A DNA stretch of 64,000 nt from Archilochus colubris (GCA_023079485.1 CM041083.1:144536052-144600051), one strand, 5' to 3'. Numbered from the stretch's first letter, positions 13,373-27,165 are shown. Notes: a model not told the origin generated them from the sequence alone. Translations and numbers: made by a program.

Positions 13373-13510
13373 AACTTCACAGCCCCCTGTGCTGCTTTTT
13401 ATCTTGAAGCGTGGATGCCCATTGAAGAAAGCAGCGGAGAGCCAGGCAGTGATGCACAATCAGATGAGGCTGTCGATGGCCTCTTGAAGATAAATTATGT
13501 GCAATTCTGA
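13373..13510 (+). other. Unassigned open patch of 46 codons with retained CpG
   Basis: An open frame runs from 13373 to a TGA at 13508-13510 and includes an acidic stretch (EESSGEPGSDAQSDEAVDGL). A second frame is also open over much of it. CpG dinucleotides are clustered here, unlike the flanks. There is no donor site before the stop. It could be a terminal exon, a decayed gene piece or conserved non-coding DNA; I cannot name a family. Confidence 0.15.
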
Positions 13511-16500
13511 AGAATTTGGCACTGCTGAGTAACGAAAAACATCAATACTCAGCTATGCTTGAAGGAATTGTACACAGGCTCACAACCTCCCCTTCATTCT
13601 CTGAATCTGCCTGCAATGAAGTGTGCTACTGCTATGCGTGGGGATTTGGGAGAAGCAAAATGAAACCTGTACTTACTACTTAGCTTTTTATTGTTGTGAG
13701 AGGATGACATTTTTGTACACTTTTTATCATAGCATAGCATCTTGTGGCAGCTTTCTGACAATAAAAGAGAGTTTTAGACATCTGCGGCAGGCGTTAGGTA
13801 CTCATGTCTTCTATATTGTGGTTTTGAAGTGGATGCAAGTGGAAGCTGACAATTTATTGCAGCATAGGTTCTCAAAAAATAATTTCTCAGATCTTTCTTT
13901 TTTATATCCAGATACTAGCTCTTGACAAGAGAGATTTCAGACCTGGGACACTTTAATTTAATAGAAAAATTTCCATTGCTTTATTTCAGAGGGTTTTGCA
14001 TCCCTCTATTTCTATTGTTAAGACCATGAATAAAATGGTGTGTTTGCAGTACTTCAGTTCCATCAGGACTTTATACTATGTCATAACAGAAAAAGGCTAA
14101 AATAATTTTGGAACTGCTCACAAAAGTTAAACTTCAGGTAAGACAACTTGCTTGAGGATATACAAAGTGCAAGCAAATTCATGCTACAAGGCACATCATT
14201 TCACTGTGATAAGTATACTGCAACGTTTCTTCAGGTTGAACTTAGTATATAAATTAAAAAAAGATTCTCCATTGCCGTTAACTGCAACTTCGTGCATGAG
14301 GTGATTGGTTTGTCAGCAATAAATGTGTAACTGAGTCTTTACTCCACTAACTGTTGTTCTGATATTGGGAAGGAAGTCTACAATGCTAGGCTGGTGATAA
14401 AGGTCACGTTTCTTTCAGCATTATGAAAAAAAAAAAATCATCATCATTATGAAGGAAAGAAACCCCAAAAACAACAGGAAAGAGTTCAGATAATGGAAGA
14501 TGGAAATTATTTATACAGAAAGAAATTACTGAGTACTAGAAGATTCTTCAATTATAGACAGAAATTAAATCGACATCAGCACAGTCATATATATGTATCA
14601 GACTAAATTACCTCATGACAAATTTTTTGCTGTTTCATTTCTTCAAAACCAGATCGAAGCTTTTTCTGTGTACAACCATAAACTATTAGCTAGGTGCAGT
14701 AATTCCTACATAACTTTGCCACAGAGGATGTTGCATTGATTGATTCTTCTGTTCTTATTACAAATTAGTAGCTACATTTAATAAGGTAGAGACCTAAGTA
14801 GACAGTTTGCGTTTTGAAGTAATTTTGAAACTAAGGCTACCTGGTGGCATTCAAGGTACAGCTGAAATCTATAAAACCATCAAAATTATCTTCCTGAAAT
14901 ATGGAAACACATGTTAGCCTTATTTTGTTTGATTTTTCCCAGGTGACAATTTATTGGCACATGACAACTTTATTTATAGCTAGATAAGCATATATAAAAT
15001 ATATGTACATATTTACAGAACTTAAAATTTCTAAAATTGCTTTCTTAAAAGATTGATTTTCTTTTCTTTCTGCCCTTATCAAAACTCATGTCTATTTTAT
15101 AGTAGCAGTTAGTTACCATTTCACCACAAAATATACCTATAGGATATATTTCATTAATATCTAAATATTAGCTTTTATGTGACCTTGTAGATATGACACG
15201 TTATCTCTCTTATCTTATTACACTCCAAGCTTCTGTGCTGTGTCGTTGTGTGAGTCAAAGTGTTCAAAATTTTAAGAAACTCCAAAGTACTTCAAAGTAT
15301 TATGAAAAGGGCTATTACAGAAATTAGGTACAAACAGGCATGAAATACAATAAAGATACAGTTGACCCTTTTTCTTTCTTTTAAAAAGTAAGGTTTAATT
15401 TTTTTTTTTTCAGTGATCAAAGTGAGACACAAGCAGAATATGCTTCAGCTATACATAATTCCTGCACAGCTGGGTGTACTAGATACACTTCTTTTAATGT
15501 CATTACTGATAGAGATCTTTTTTGATTTGCAAAATATGAAATGAGAGAATCAACCTGTAATGTCAAGTCGGTATCTAAACATAGTGTTTAGTATGCATAT
15601 AAATGAACAAAAAGGAAGCTAATGCTTTTTCATAATGATTTCCTTTTTTTCTCTCTCTTTTTTAACACTGTCTTCATAAGGCTATAAAAATATTAGATTC
15701 CAGTTTGCCTACTCAAACCCACACTCTTCATTTTCAAATTGTTTAAATCTCATTTCTTGGTGACATCCCTCCATTACTCACCTAATTCTTGCATTTCTCA
15801 TGCTACTTAAAAAGAGGAGGAATAAAACTAAATTACACAGACTTTTTTCTCACTTGTTCCTTAATTGGAAGACAAAACTCTGTGCTATGTAATCGAGTAA
15901 AACTCTACTGAGGACCAACTAACCGGAGCTCATTTATATCAGTCCTGCCTACAAGGGACTGTAAGATGGTGCCCTCTGGAAGCTGATACACTTAGCCCAC
16001 ATTACTAACAGTGGTGATTTATAATCAGGTAGAAAGAGAGGAAATCTCTGCCCCTGGAAATCCTATCACTCAGGAGGGAAAGGAAAGCAAATTATTTCTG
16101 TGGTCGCAGAATATCCTTTTGTCATTTAATGACATTAGAGGCCATTTTAATTTCAAGGCTTCTGTACAGATCCAGGCATATTTTCCTAGCTATTCTTGTA
16201 TTTTAGGGCAGGGGAAAGAAAAAAACAAAAAGAAGTTATTTACATACTTTTTTAAAAATAAAAAAATGTTTGGACTAGTCCAAATTCTTTAACTTCTGCA
16301 TCTGGTTATGCTTTGCAATATTGTGGATATCACATTTGGTTTCTCACATACAAAATCTGTCACTGATGGATGTGTTATAGAAGAAATAGAACCTATATTA
16401 TATAGTGCTACTTTCAAGAAAAATTTTAACAATCCATTCTAAAAACTGTGTAAGTGGCACTTGAGGATAATTTAGAATCCCAGACAACAGATGCCTGTAA

Positions 16501-19500
16501 ATCTGTTACCTTTCTACAGGTTGTGTTTTTTCTACAAGTTGCTAAAAGTAATTTTAAATGGCGATTTCTTTCATGTTGCATTTTATTAAAAAAAAAAAGA
16601 TAAAATCTTTCCTTTTGCTGGTTGCAAAAATAAGACCTGTCCCTGATATTCCTTTTAGTTTTTGGTCTGATTATATGACCCTGTTAATGACAATTTTTGT
16701 AGTGTTTCTTCAGAATATTCTTTAGAAAACTGTGCTTTTAAAAAATCTAAAAAAAAGGTTTTTTTCACAAAAGAACAAGATAACTGTGAAATTGTGCAGA
16801 AGCACATGCAGATCCTTGGATTTTGAAAGGATTCTTGGATCAAAGGGTGCAGTGAATCAGTGGAGGGCTGGAGGATTGACAAGTGAAGTAAATGAGTTTG
16901 TCACCGGAGGAGTGCCCAGAGAAAACACCTGTGAATGGAAATACAGCTTCATTGTCACAGATGCAGATTTATAAAGGTGTTTAAACAGATACTATGTCAA
17001 ATTTACCTAAGTCCAAGACTACAATCTTAAAAAAAACCCATACCAATCTTCTGGCTTCCTAAGATTTTACTGCTATATTCACTCTATGCCTAAGGATCAT
17101 TGCTTCTTGTACAGAAATCATTGTCTTGAAATCACTGAACCTCTTGAAATCAATACCTCTGCTAGAGCCATCAACTATGTGTGCATTTTAATTTCTTATG
17201 TATCCAGAGTAATATAACACAATTAATATGCTCGGACTTTCTTTAATAAGCATTGACATGACTTAGTTCTCTACAAGTTGCTCTAGGAGTGGACATATCC
17301 ATTTCGCTTGTGCAATACTACTATTGGAGTTTGTCCTATTCCTCTACAATTACAACACTGATCCAATTTTTAGGAGAATTTCTGACTTCCTACCTGATGA
17401 CTTCTTTCTTAAAGCAGAGTCCTAACCCTTAGCTGGGCTGGGGTGTATTCATGAGTGTTGAACAATAGTTTGTGCCACTTTGTGTAATAAATGCTGTCAG
17501 TAGTAACAGTAATAACCCAGATTCAGACAAAACGATGGTATTTCTGTGATTTGGTACTTAGTACACAGCAGGACAAAGAAGAGTCTAGGTCACAGTCTTT
17601 TCTGCAGCGCTTGTTTGCTTGTTTTATGGGGCACAAACAAACCTCAGAAGACAGGTTTGAAATTTCCTATATACAAAATAAATCCTCTACCAAAAGAATA
17701 TTTGGAAACCACTGCATGTTTCCTTGTATTTCATTGTACTTGAATTCATTTTTTATATTGCGGCGTTTGGACAATAGGAATCAAATAAATTACATTTTTG
17801 AGTGTACTTGGGTGTTTTTTGGAATTGAGACTGTTACAGAATATTTTACCTCAGCTTCTTTATGTCTCTAAAATATAGTGTAATAAGTACATGGATAGGC
17901 ACCCTCAGACAGAACCATGCCTCTTCAGTATGCTGCTCATATCATCTGCCTGCAGCACAACAAATAGGTCACATAGCAATTTTATCTTCTGACAGTGTGG
18001 CAGTCAGAATACAAAGGCTGATACTGAGAAATGTTAATCACATCTCAGCTTCTCTTTCCTCTTAATTTTGTGCTCATCAGTTTTATATAGACCCTGAAAT
18101 GAGGATTAAAAAGATGCTCTAAATCATTCATATTAACTGAATATTAATGCTTTCTAGGCTTTATTAGAACATTTTCCTTTATTCCTTTATACCACTTTCT
18201 TACTGCTGTCTCTTCTTCAGGATGTTTTCTCATGGTGTTATCAAAGAATCTGTGCTCTTTGTGTTTATATTTATTGTTTATAACCATCCTTTTGGTTCTC
18301 ATTTAGGAGAGCAGTTGCTATGTATTGGATATCAGTGCTCAAGAAACCCTCAAAGATATCAGATTGCAGTGAGAGATGTTCCCTAGCCTGAGAATTCTAA
18401 GTAGGCAAGAGGGAGAAGGGCAGGGTAAAGGAAGCATTTCTATCTGTATTTTTACAGATAGGGATTTGAATCTCAGGTAGGCTTAGAAACTTGCCCAAGA
18501 AATACAGATTGCTATTCTGAATGGAGGCTGTAAAGTAATTTCTTACATTTCCTACTTATTCTGTTCATAAAGTAGCAAAAACCTCAGTACTGTTTCTTCA
18601 ACTTGGTTCACATGACCAAAATGTGAAAGATGCTGAAAGACTTCACACAAAACTAATGCAAACACTTTTTCCTATTTTTCCTACTTACATTTTCCATGTA
18701 AGTACTATGTATGTGATGTGGCATACTAGAAATTTCACTTTCTAGCACATAAAGGGTTGTTCAGACTTGTATAGGTACACCTAGGCTGACTTTTTATAAA
18801 TGAGCAAATACATAATCCCAAGAAAATTAAGGTCCATTATTGTATTTTTTGCAAACTCATGGAGGTTTTTTGAAAGTTGAATTGTTATTATCTCTCTCTG
18901 CTGTATTTCCAAAAGTCTCTTCATTTTCCAGAAATTTCTGCTAATCCCCCCAAATGCAATCTTTTTCCTGACTCAGCAGAGAATTTCTAATAAAATAACA
19001 ACCAAAATCAGAATGAGAACAGTGAAATTGAATGCCCTGGACCTACACTGCCCTGTGCAATGGAAAGGAACTATAATATGAGGCCAAAAAATTGCATTCT
19101 CTTCCTTTTCTGTTTTTTCACTGCATTCTGCTTAGAGACTTCAGGTAATTTTATGAAACAATCACTGGGATTTACTATAGCATTGAAGATTTCATGCTAG
19201 GAAATTGGAGGGGGTTATCTGTTTTAATTTTATTTCCTTCAATATAATGGATAGTTCCATTTCCAAGCGTTATAATCATAGTTATTTTCTGGTTATTACT
19301 CAGCATATTTACTTCATGCCATTCAGTAAGCTGTGTTTTTGCCATGGCTTTCAAACAAATTGTGTGTACATCTCTTCACTCCTGCACAGATTTAAAAAAA
19401 AACACAAAACAAACCTTAGCTAAAACACATAACATAGAATGCATTGGACTACAATATACTGGCCTGATCCCACTGGGGCAGTACTTTCAAGAATAAGTGG

Positions 19501-19999
19501 CCTTGTTGACTTTTATAAGTTTATCTTTTTTTTATAAAGTTTAGGATGAATGAATTGCTAGGCCTGAGATCTAAATTAGTAAAAGGTCCTCTAGTGTATT
19601 TGAAGCCAGCTGCCTAAGTGTCACAAACATCTGTTAGAAAAATTTGTTATGCACTTGGATATCTGGTCTCCTTTTCAAACTCTAGTTTGCTGAAAACAGA
19701 AACCAGATCTTCAGTCTAGGCCCACTGTGATTACTTCCAACACTGGAAACTGGTTTTGTGCCTTGTAAACATAAAAGTACCAGTGTATGAATTCTGATGA
19801 CAACAGTAACTCATAGAGTATTCATAAAAACACACAAATCAAAGCCTTGGAAAATCAGGTGATATAGAAGTATTCTATCAGCTCTCTGTCCTTTTACAAG
19901 TGCTTTGCCTCAGTTGCCAAGCTTATTTCCAGACCTTATGTTTCTTGTGACTTTCTGACTTCATATAGCTTTATATACATGTACAAATATTTCCTCACC

Positions 20000-20655
20000 T
20001 GGTGTTGCAGTCTGGACAGTTGTTCTATCACCTGACCTCACTAAAGACAGGGAATCAGGAAAAGGAAAAGAGACCCAGGGGTTGAAATGAAAACAGTTCT
20101 AACAGAATAATTACAATGAACTAATATTAACTCCAATACTAATATAACACCCAAAATTATATTCAGCTCCAGATAGCAGCCACAAGCTGTGTGTTCTTAG
20201 CAGCGAAGGCTGAATCCCAACACTGTGAGCACAACAGCTACAGTGAGAACTTAATGCTCTACACATGAAGCAGAGGGGAGGCATCAGGTGTGGGAAGGCT
20301 GACAAGATGGATGAGATCCTCTCCGGAAGGCAACCATAATAGAAGAAAAGAATGTCGCTGTAAACTTTCTGATATATAGTGAGAGTGACATTCACAGTAT
20401 AGAATACTTTGGTTGGTCAGCTTGGGTCACCTGCCCTGGGCTTTGCCCCTCCTAGTCCTCTGTACCTGAATGGTCCAAAACTACCCTCAACCTTGGTCAC
20501 TACAGAAACCTGCATACCAGAACTCAGTATAATGAAAACAATGCATCTTGACTCTTTTGTTCTCACAGAACTGGACTCTGCAGTCTCTCAAAACTACAGT
20601 TTGTCTGAACAGAAAAATTATTTTAGCATTCTGTCCCAACAAACCAGGACATCTG
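20000..20655 (+). mobile_element. Probable ERV-derived segment (LTR or LTR-adjacent)
   Basis: The block reads like an avian endogenous retrovirus non-coding region. It has AAACTTTCTGATATATAGTG followed by GAGAGTGACATTCACAGTAT and AGAATACTTTGGTTGGTCAG. Then come a pyrimidine-rich CTTTGCCCCTCCTAGTCCTC and a CAACAAACCAGGACA-like end. The recognition rests on memory of a recurrent avian repeat, not on a search. No TG...CA ends or target-site duplication could be fixed, so both boundaries are approximate. The plus-strand open frame of 108 codons at 20409-20735 crosses its 3' edge and is not a recognisable retroviral gene. Confidence 0.45.
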
Positions 20656-23600
20656 GTCTTCAAAGCAAAACAATGCGAAGGTTATTTTTACTCCCTCTGG
20701 AGGAATCCATAAGTCTCCTGTCAGTGAATAAGTAGGTTGTTGTTTATTTTCCCTATGAGTTAGGGTAAGCTCAAGGGTTTCAGGGGACACACAGAGCTTT
20801 TCTGACATATGTCTTTTTGAGTATCAGATAGAGACATGATGCACTCAAAATGTGGTATTTTATTAGAAACTTTTGTACTCTCAGTGTAAAATCATCTAAG
20901 ATAATAAGGAATGGGAAGGAATTAATATAGTTAACTTAATCAGCAGATCCCATTGATCAAAATTAATGTAATTAAAAGTTTTGAGATTGGCTGTGTTGTT
21001 GCACCTTTTTTGTTACATACACATTTAGGTTACTCAGTACATATTCATTTGTTTCTTCTTTACCCTATAGCTTTTTAATTTTCATTTGCTGATACTTCTC
21101 AAATTAGATTAATCATATACAAAAAAATATATTATTAATGTATTATTCATTCTAGTGAATATTCATTCTATTTTTTCAGGATCATTCCAAGTAATCTGCC
21201 ACATTTTTGAAAGCTATTTTTGTGGGGTTTTTTATATTTTGTATTTTTTTTATATTATTGTATTATATGTAAAATATTTTTGTTCTGAAACAGAGAATTT
21301 TTTACATTGCCTCAATACTATAGGAGTTTAATAATAATGATCAAACATATTCCAGCTAGGCACTCAATTTTTCTTAACAGAATGTTTTTATAAAGTTGAC
21401 ATAAAGCCATGAAGCTTGACATCAAGTATTTTTAAACAATTAACATTTTTGCTGACAGGCAATTTTAATTAAACCAAAAATAAGTTCCAATTAGCATTAC
21501 ATTTACTCAAATAGCTCATCCATGAAAAAGAATAGAGTTAGAAGAGCAAGTTGTTTTTCACTCCTACTCTTTTACTAATCAATAATGTGAAACATTTTCA
21601 ATATCATGACTGAGGAACTCTGACACTGCTCCTTCCTTTTAAGTCTAAAAGGAAAGTCTGAATCCATGAGTTTGGAAGCATTTTTGGAATGTCAGAGAAA
21701 TGCATTTAAACCTATTGCTTGTCTAATTTTGCCCAGATATTTGAACAAATGGCTACAGTTCTCACCTGAAAGTCCTAGGTTACAAAGTAGTCTGGTAGGG
21801 GTCTTCCTGTTTAGTTCCACCTGGAGCTCATTCACAGAAGTCTTAATCCATTGATAGAGTTAGCAGAGATTGGTTTTGAAAGTTAGCCAAGACTGAAAGC
21901 ATTTCCCTCACAAAAAAATTTGAAGCATAGTGTGTAAAATATTCTCACAGAACACAGGAGAGTTAAATTTATACCCACTCAAGCAGAGGAAGCAACTGAA
22001 GCTGAGGCTTTCCGCATCCCATAATGTCTGGGTTTCATTACAATGAAAGAATGTTAGGGTTTTTTTATTATTATTTCTTCTTTTACAAATATCCAGTTTT
22101 TTGTTGTTGTTGTTCTGGTTTTTTTCTTTTTTGTTTTGGTTTCTTTGTTTTTTAGTACAATTTCACATTCAGCATATTAAAATAATGGGAGAAGAAAATA
22201 AGAAGCATAATAGTTGCTGGTTTAAATTATTTGAAATGGTTAACCTCTCCAGAAAAAATGCAAGTAAATTAAGGAAATTCTACAATTTTGGTCCTCTGCT
22301 GATCAGCTATGGACATTTCACAAATTGTGTCAACCCATCACATTTTAACATCTCCTCTGCCAGGCTTGTGAACATAAGGGAGAAAGACTGTTGAAGCTGT
22401 AAACTAATTTCTCATTACTCCCTTTATGGATTCTTGCAAAGGTGATATTCTGAAGTAATCAGTTGGATTGATTTCCAGAACAAGTAGCATAAATTCAAGC
22501 TATTTCTTTCATTCCCAATTTCCTTATGTAACACTACTGAAGAGATAAGAAAGCAACCAAAATCCATAGGTTCTGGACATGCTTATTGTCTTCCTTTCTG
22601 ACCATCATTATCTAGACTCCTTATTACCCTTTGCATTGAAGCTTTTTGACCTCTCTTTCCCCTTTACTTCTATATTCATCTTTCAAGGGACAGAGTGGTG
22701 TTGATGCTGAAAGGCTGAGGTGGGGAGAAAGCCTTAAAGAAATGTTCCAAGCAGGTAGGGAGAAATCCCTGTACCCCCAGTGAAAGGTTGTGACTAAACC
22801 CAGAATCTTTTCCATTTGTCACAAATCACTAGTGTAAAGGATTCATGCAAATGGGCAGTAATTTTCTATGTTTTGCTTTAATATACTTGAGGTATGGTTA
22901 ATGAAGTATGGTCAATAAAAGAAGGAACTAACTTGTGCCTCAGCTGCTGACACAGTGTCTTTAGATATGTCTTATACAATTCTTCAATTTAAATTTCAAG
23001 TGAAGACAACTTATTTGCATGTTTGCTGCTTTGAAAGATCAGCCAAGTTGGCAGATATGCAGATCTATTTAATTCTGCCTGGAACCGTAGTGCTTCTTTT
23101 CCTGGCCCTCAAATGCAATTCTTTGAAAGTATTGAACCACAAAAGCAAAGATGGACAGCACGTGTCTTGTCTGGAAACAAATGTGAATGTGCCAGCCAGC
23201 TATTAATCAATGTAACAGAAAAATAAATGTTTACTTGAGAGACTTGAACACAAGTAGTACCCTTCAGATCTTAGTAAAATTTACAGCCTACATCCCAAAT
23301 ATGGCTCGATGCTTGCAACATTGTTTCTAATCTTATTTTCATATTTCAAGTATGCATTTTTACAAATACATTCTTTAATCATATTCATTATAAATGTGAA
23401 AGCTCCACTTGATGTTTCCACTCAGCTAAACTAGTGAAGACAAATTGAAAACCTTTATTACACCCTTCTCCTCTCAAGAGGGCCACTGTGGCAGCAGCTG
23501 ACGTGATTTGAATCACTGAAATGTTACTAGCTATGAAAACAGAATTTAAGTAAAGAATGTTTATTGCAGGATGTAGAACTACCACTGCCTGAATCCTAAA

Positions 23601-23859
23601 TCTTTCTTGGATCTCCTATTACTGTGGATTGACACTGTCTTTGATAATATGGATTTAAATCAGAATGAAACAGGGGCAGTCGCATATTAACATTCCAAAA
23701 AAGCAATTCCTGTTAGTTCCTGTACCTTAGATTTCCAGCAAGCACTCTGAAATTAAATAAGAGGACTGGAAATTTAAAGAAATCTAAAAAGAAAAATTTG
23801 CCAGTTATATGTAAATGTTGTACATACACTCAGATTCTGACACCACACCACTCATAAGA
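20656..23859. other. AT-rich non-coding stretch
   Basis: No gene or mobile element is recognised. A T/G-rich low-complexity tract lies at 22085-22155. Several AT-only patches occur at 21100-21300. Confidence 0.6.
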
Positions 23860-24282
23860 GCGCAGACCCTATGAGGAGAGGCTGAGGGAGCTGGGGCTGT
23901 TCAGCCTAAAGAAGAGGCGGCTCAGGGGAGACCTCATCACTCTCTACAACTACCTGAAGGGAGGTTGTAGCCAGGAGGGGGTTGGTCTCTTTTCCCAGAC
24001 GACTTTCAACAAGAGGGCATGGTCTTAAGTTGTGCCAGGGGAAGTTTAGGTTAGATATTAGAAAGAATTTCTTTATGGAGAGGGTGATCAGGCATTGGAA
24101 TGGGCTGCCCAGGGAAGTGGTGGATTCTCCGTCCCTGGAGATATTTAAAAAGAGACTGGATGTGGCACTCAGTGCCATGGTCTAGCAACCGCAACGGTGG
24201 TTCAAGGGTTGAACTCGATGATCTCTGAGGTCCCTTCCAACCCAGCCAATTCTATGATTCTATGATTCTATGATTCTATGAT
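23860..24282 (+). mobile_element. CR1 LINE, 3' end with four octamer repeats
   Basis: This is a 5'-truncated CR1 copy of about 420 bp. It begins in the ORF2 3' region (AGACCCTATGAGGAGAGGCT) and continues through GGAGGTTGTAGCCAGGAGGG and CTTAAGTTGTGCCAGGGG. It ends in four clean ATTCTATG repeats. It is nearly identical to 2101-2359 over the shared part, and its end matches 58501-58599 (opposite strand). The close agreement of three copies suggests one relatively recent subfamily. Open frames on either strand inside it are not genes. Confidence 0.95.
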
Positions 24283-25078
24283 AAGCAAACAAAGCAAAAA
24301 TGAACTTTAGAAATTAGCAAATATATGGCTATTTTTTTACCTTACTATAGTTTTACATCGAATATTTTTTTACATCTAACATTTTTGACAATTTTAATGA
24401 AAGTCAGGCTAGAAAAGAAACAATAGAATAAAATCATAATGGTACAGCCAGAATGTGACATAAATACTTGACTGAGATACGCAGTAGTATGAGTGAAGTG
24501 AGGGGGGCAGAATTTAGAGCTGCTCATATGAAGATGGTAGGAAAGTCTGTTCATAGGATAAGGGCAAACAAAGACCTAGAGCTGTTTAAGTCCTTATAAA
24601 AAATGTATTGTGGAGCATGTTTCTGGTGATTTGCAGTCCCAGTTTAGTAAAATATCCTTCATAAGTTGTATTTAGGCAACAACCATATTTTCCTGACTGT
24701 GAGTGAATAGTAGGTGTAGTCTTTTTACCATCCCTAGCTAAAGATGAGACACATCAAATTTTCTGGGATATGTGTAAGGACTGGGAGTTTTGGCTGCCTC
24801 ACTGGAATGTTGTGCAGATAAATTCATGGTATTTGGAAAGCACTGAAGGATTCATTCATGAAATTACTTAGGCTTCCCTTTCTTGCCCTACCTCATACTT
24901 TGCTGTGGCACTGAAGCTCCTTTCTGAATCTGCTGTCCATGACAAGCTGTAAATATGACATAGAGCTTAGGGAGGTACCGAAAAAAGGTTGGATATAAAA
25001 GGATAGCATGATATCCTGACATGAAGGAGGCAAAATCCATACAATTGCGTTTTTCTGTTCAACTTCTTCCCACCATAG

Positions 25079-25168
25079 GCACGGCTACAGCAAAATGTTG
25101 AGGACATTGGCCATTGGGAGACATGTATCACTTTATCACTTAGTCAGCACAATGATGAATTTATAAAG
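25079..25168 (+). other. Candidate 30-codon exon, phase 0
   Basis: A pyrimidine-rich acceptor (CTGTTCAACTTCTTCCCACCATAG, abbreviated here by its last residues CACCATAG at 25071-25078) is followed by exactly 90 bases, then a GTAAAG donor. One frame is open throughout and looks protein-like (it contains NVEDIGHWETCITLSLSQ). The in-frame TAG of the acceptor marks the upstream end of the open frame; downstream the frame stays open to a TGA shortly before the A run at 25222. I do not recognise the family. Alternatives are the 3' end of a retrocopy with an A tail, or chance. No AATAAA signal lies before the A run. Confidence 0.25.
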
Positions 25169-25221
25169 GTAAAGTTATGGATCTGGGTTCTGCAGATAAG
25201 TTTTAGTTCTACATGCTGAGC

Positions 25222-25244
25222 AAAAAAAAAAAAAAAAAAAAAAA
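25222..25244 (+). repeat. Poly-A tract of 23 bases
   Basis: An uninterrupted run of 23 A. It lies about 50 bases after the candidate exon at 25079-25168. No target-site duplication or polyadenylation signal was found to show that it is a retrotransposition tail. Confidence 0.9.
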
Positions 25245-27055
25245 GTGACAGTTTTGTGAAAGACTTATGCCTCATGTGTGGGCAGTTATCTTCATCTTCT
25301 GAAATTAACCTTCAAATTAGTCAACTGCTTTGAATAACTGTTTACAACCGAAGAAAAAAAGGAAACCAGCAAGTGTTCTAAGAAGGGCAAAAAGAGAGTG
25401 AGATTTAATGTAATTCTTCTATTATCACTAAAACCTAAATATTAGGACTGAAAAGACTCCTAAAGATTTAATGCCTTTATTTAGAGATACTGAAAAAAGA
25501 AAAGAAATCCCAGCAGAGTGCTACCTATATAATAAAAACGCCTGTGGAGTGTTTAGCAATGTATCTCAGGCTTTCTGGGATTAATTGATCTCATGTTGAA
25601 ATCCACTTTTATATTTTCTGTAGATATATAAAAGAAGTATTTTTAAAATTCCTTCATACACAACAGTTAGAAAAGCAGCAAAGTCAATTACAAGATGCAT
25701 ATTCTGTAAGTGCTACAGCTCAGGCAAGTGGAAATGTGGATCACACAGCTTATTTATCCCATCCACTGTAGCTCAGCACATCAATAATCACAGTAGACAC
25801 ACCTCTAAGAGCACTTTCCATTTTGCATGTTGCTATAAACCTTTTATAAAATCTCTAAACAAAGCAGTATGGAAAAAAAAATAAATATATGGTTGTCTCC
25901 TCAAAATCAATTTTCCCCTTGTGCCCATAGTGAAACTGATTACAGGTTATATAAATGCAAGTTTTACCATGACAGCAGAACAGGGCTGATACTGCATAAT
26001 AATTTATTCATTAAAGTGTAAATGAGCAAATTATAATAAGAGATAGTTGCATAGTTTGCTCCTGCTACTCTTATTGTAAATCTGAATACGTGTATTCAAA
26101 ACTGATGGTTGTCCAAGAAAAAGCTTTGCAAATCTTTTCAGTTTAATCTGTTCTGCCTTCCTTACAACACCAGTTATGATATTCTGCTAAATAGATACCA
26201 GGCTCCTGCAGTTACCCAATGATGAGAGCTTATTAAAGTCTATCTGAGTGGGAAACGAACTGGGGATAGGATGAAGGGAGAGGGCAAAAGAAAACTGGAA
26301 ATCTGCTGAATTAGTCATTCAAAAAATTCATCTGGGACTCAGTGACTGCAATATACTTAATTACCTGCAATATTTATTCGTAGACAGCTTAGAACACAAT
26401 TAAAAATAAACACTTTTCAAAAATTTATTATAGAAACAGTAAAAATAAGATCAGTGGATACACCAGGATACTTTTTTTGGTTTCCACTTTAAAATATTTA
26501 CTGTATTTTTCCTTATGGGCCTACAACAGTCATAAACTGATGAGCAAATATGTTTCAGTTGTGTTTTGTTCCTATTATGTAAACATCTAAAATCTATTTG
26601 ATCAACACTAGTTCAGGATTATTAGGCCAAGTTCTAGGGGTTGCTTTAACAAATTTTAAAGTTAATTATTCATAAGACATGTCAGTTATAACAAGGAAAA
26701 GCAGTTGACAAAAACAGGTACTGTTCCCATTTGCAAAAGAAGTTGCAGAGATTCTCTGCTGACATTTCTTCAATGTACCTACCCATGTTTGATGGGTGAG
26801 AGTAACAGACTGAACAAGAGGAGTTATTTGTTCCCCTATTCTTATAATAGTTATAATTGTTCCCTGAAATTCTCCTAGATTACCTGGTGCTGATATAAGA
26901 AGTTACCTCCAGAAGCACTGTAAACATGTATGGAGTTGTAAGTATGGTCACACACCAAGAAATTAAGCATTTTATCACTGCACCTTCAGAACATCCCCAT
27001 TTATTTTCCTGAGAGGTAAAGCAGCTTCATAATGCTTTCTATATTTCAATAGCAA

Positions 27056-27165
27056 GGGAAAAAACAAAAACAAACAAAAAAAACCCCCAAACCCAAAGCA
27101 GCAAAACAGCAAACCAGAACCAAAAAACAAATTCCAAATCCCAACCCAAAATAACCCCAACCCTC
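27056..27165. repeat. C/A-rich low-complexity tract
   Basis: The plus strand is almost free of G and T across most of this block (runs such as AAAACAAAAACAAACAAAAA and CCCAACCCAAAATAACCCC). It is a simple, slippage-prone sequence just upstream of a CR1 fragment. Confidence 0.8.

Larger units (their letters stand above)
10516..19999. other. Long AT-rich non-coding stretch
   Basis: No gene or clear mobile element is recognised in about 9.5 kb. The longest open frame (126 codons, 17491-17871, plus) has no recognisable motif. Points of interest listed separately are a splice-bracketed open stretch at 11021-11117 and a CpG-retaining open patch at 13373-13510. A T10-A9 run lies at 12712-12730. Confidence 0.55.

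Noticed and set aside
13991..14136. Exon candidate between TTTATTTCAG and CAG/GTAAGA
   Set aside because: The splice sites are good, but the longest frame hits a stop (TAA near 14100) well before the donor. A non-coding RNA exon is possible, with no further support.
17491..17871. 126-codon plus-strand open frame, the longest outside CR1
   Set aside because: AT-rich, no recognisable motif and a second frame overlaps it. One frame of this size is expected by chance in 64 kb on two strands.
25222..25244. Poly-A run as the tail of a processed retrocopy
   Set aside because: No polyadenylation signal, parent gene or target-site duplication could be identified. It is kept only as a simple repeat.
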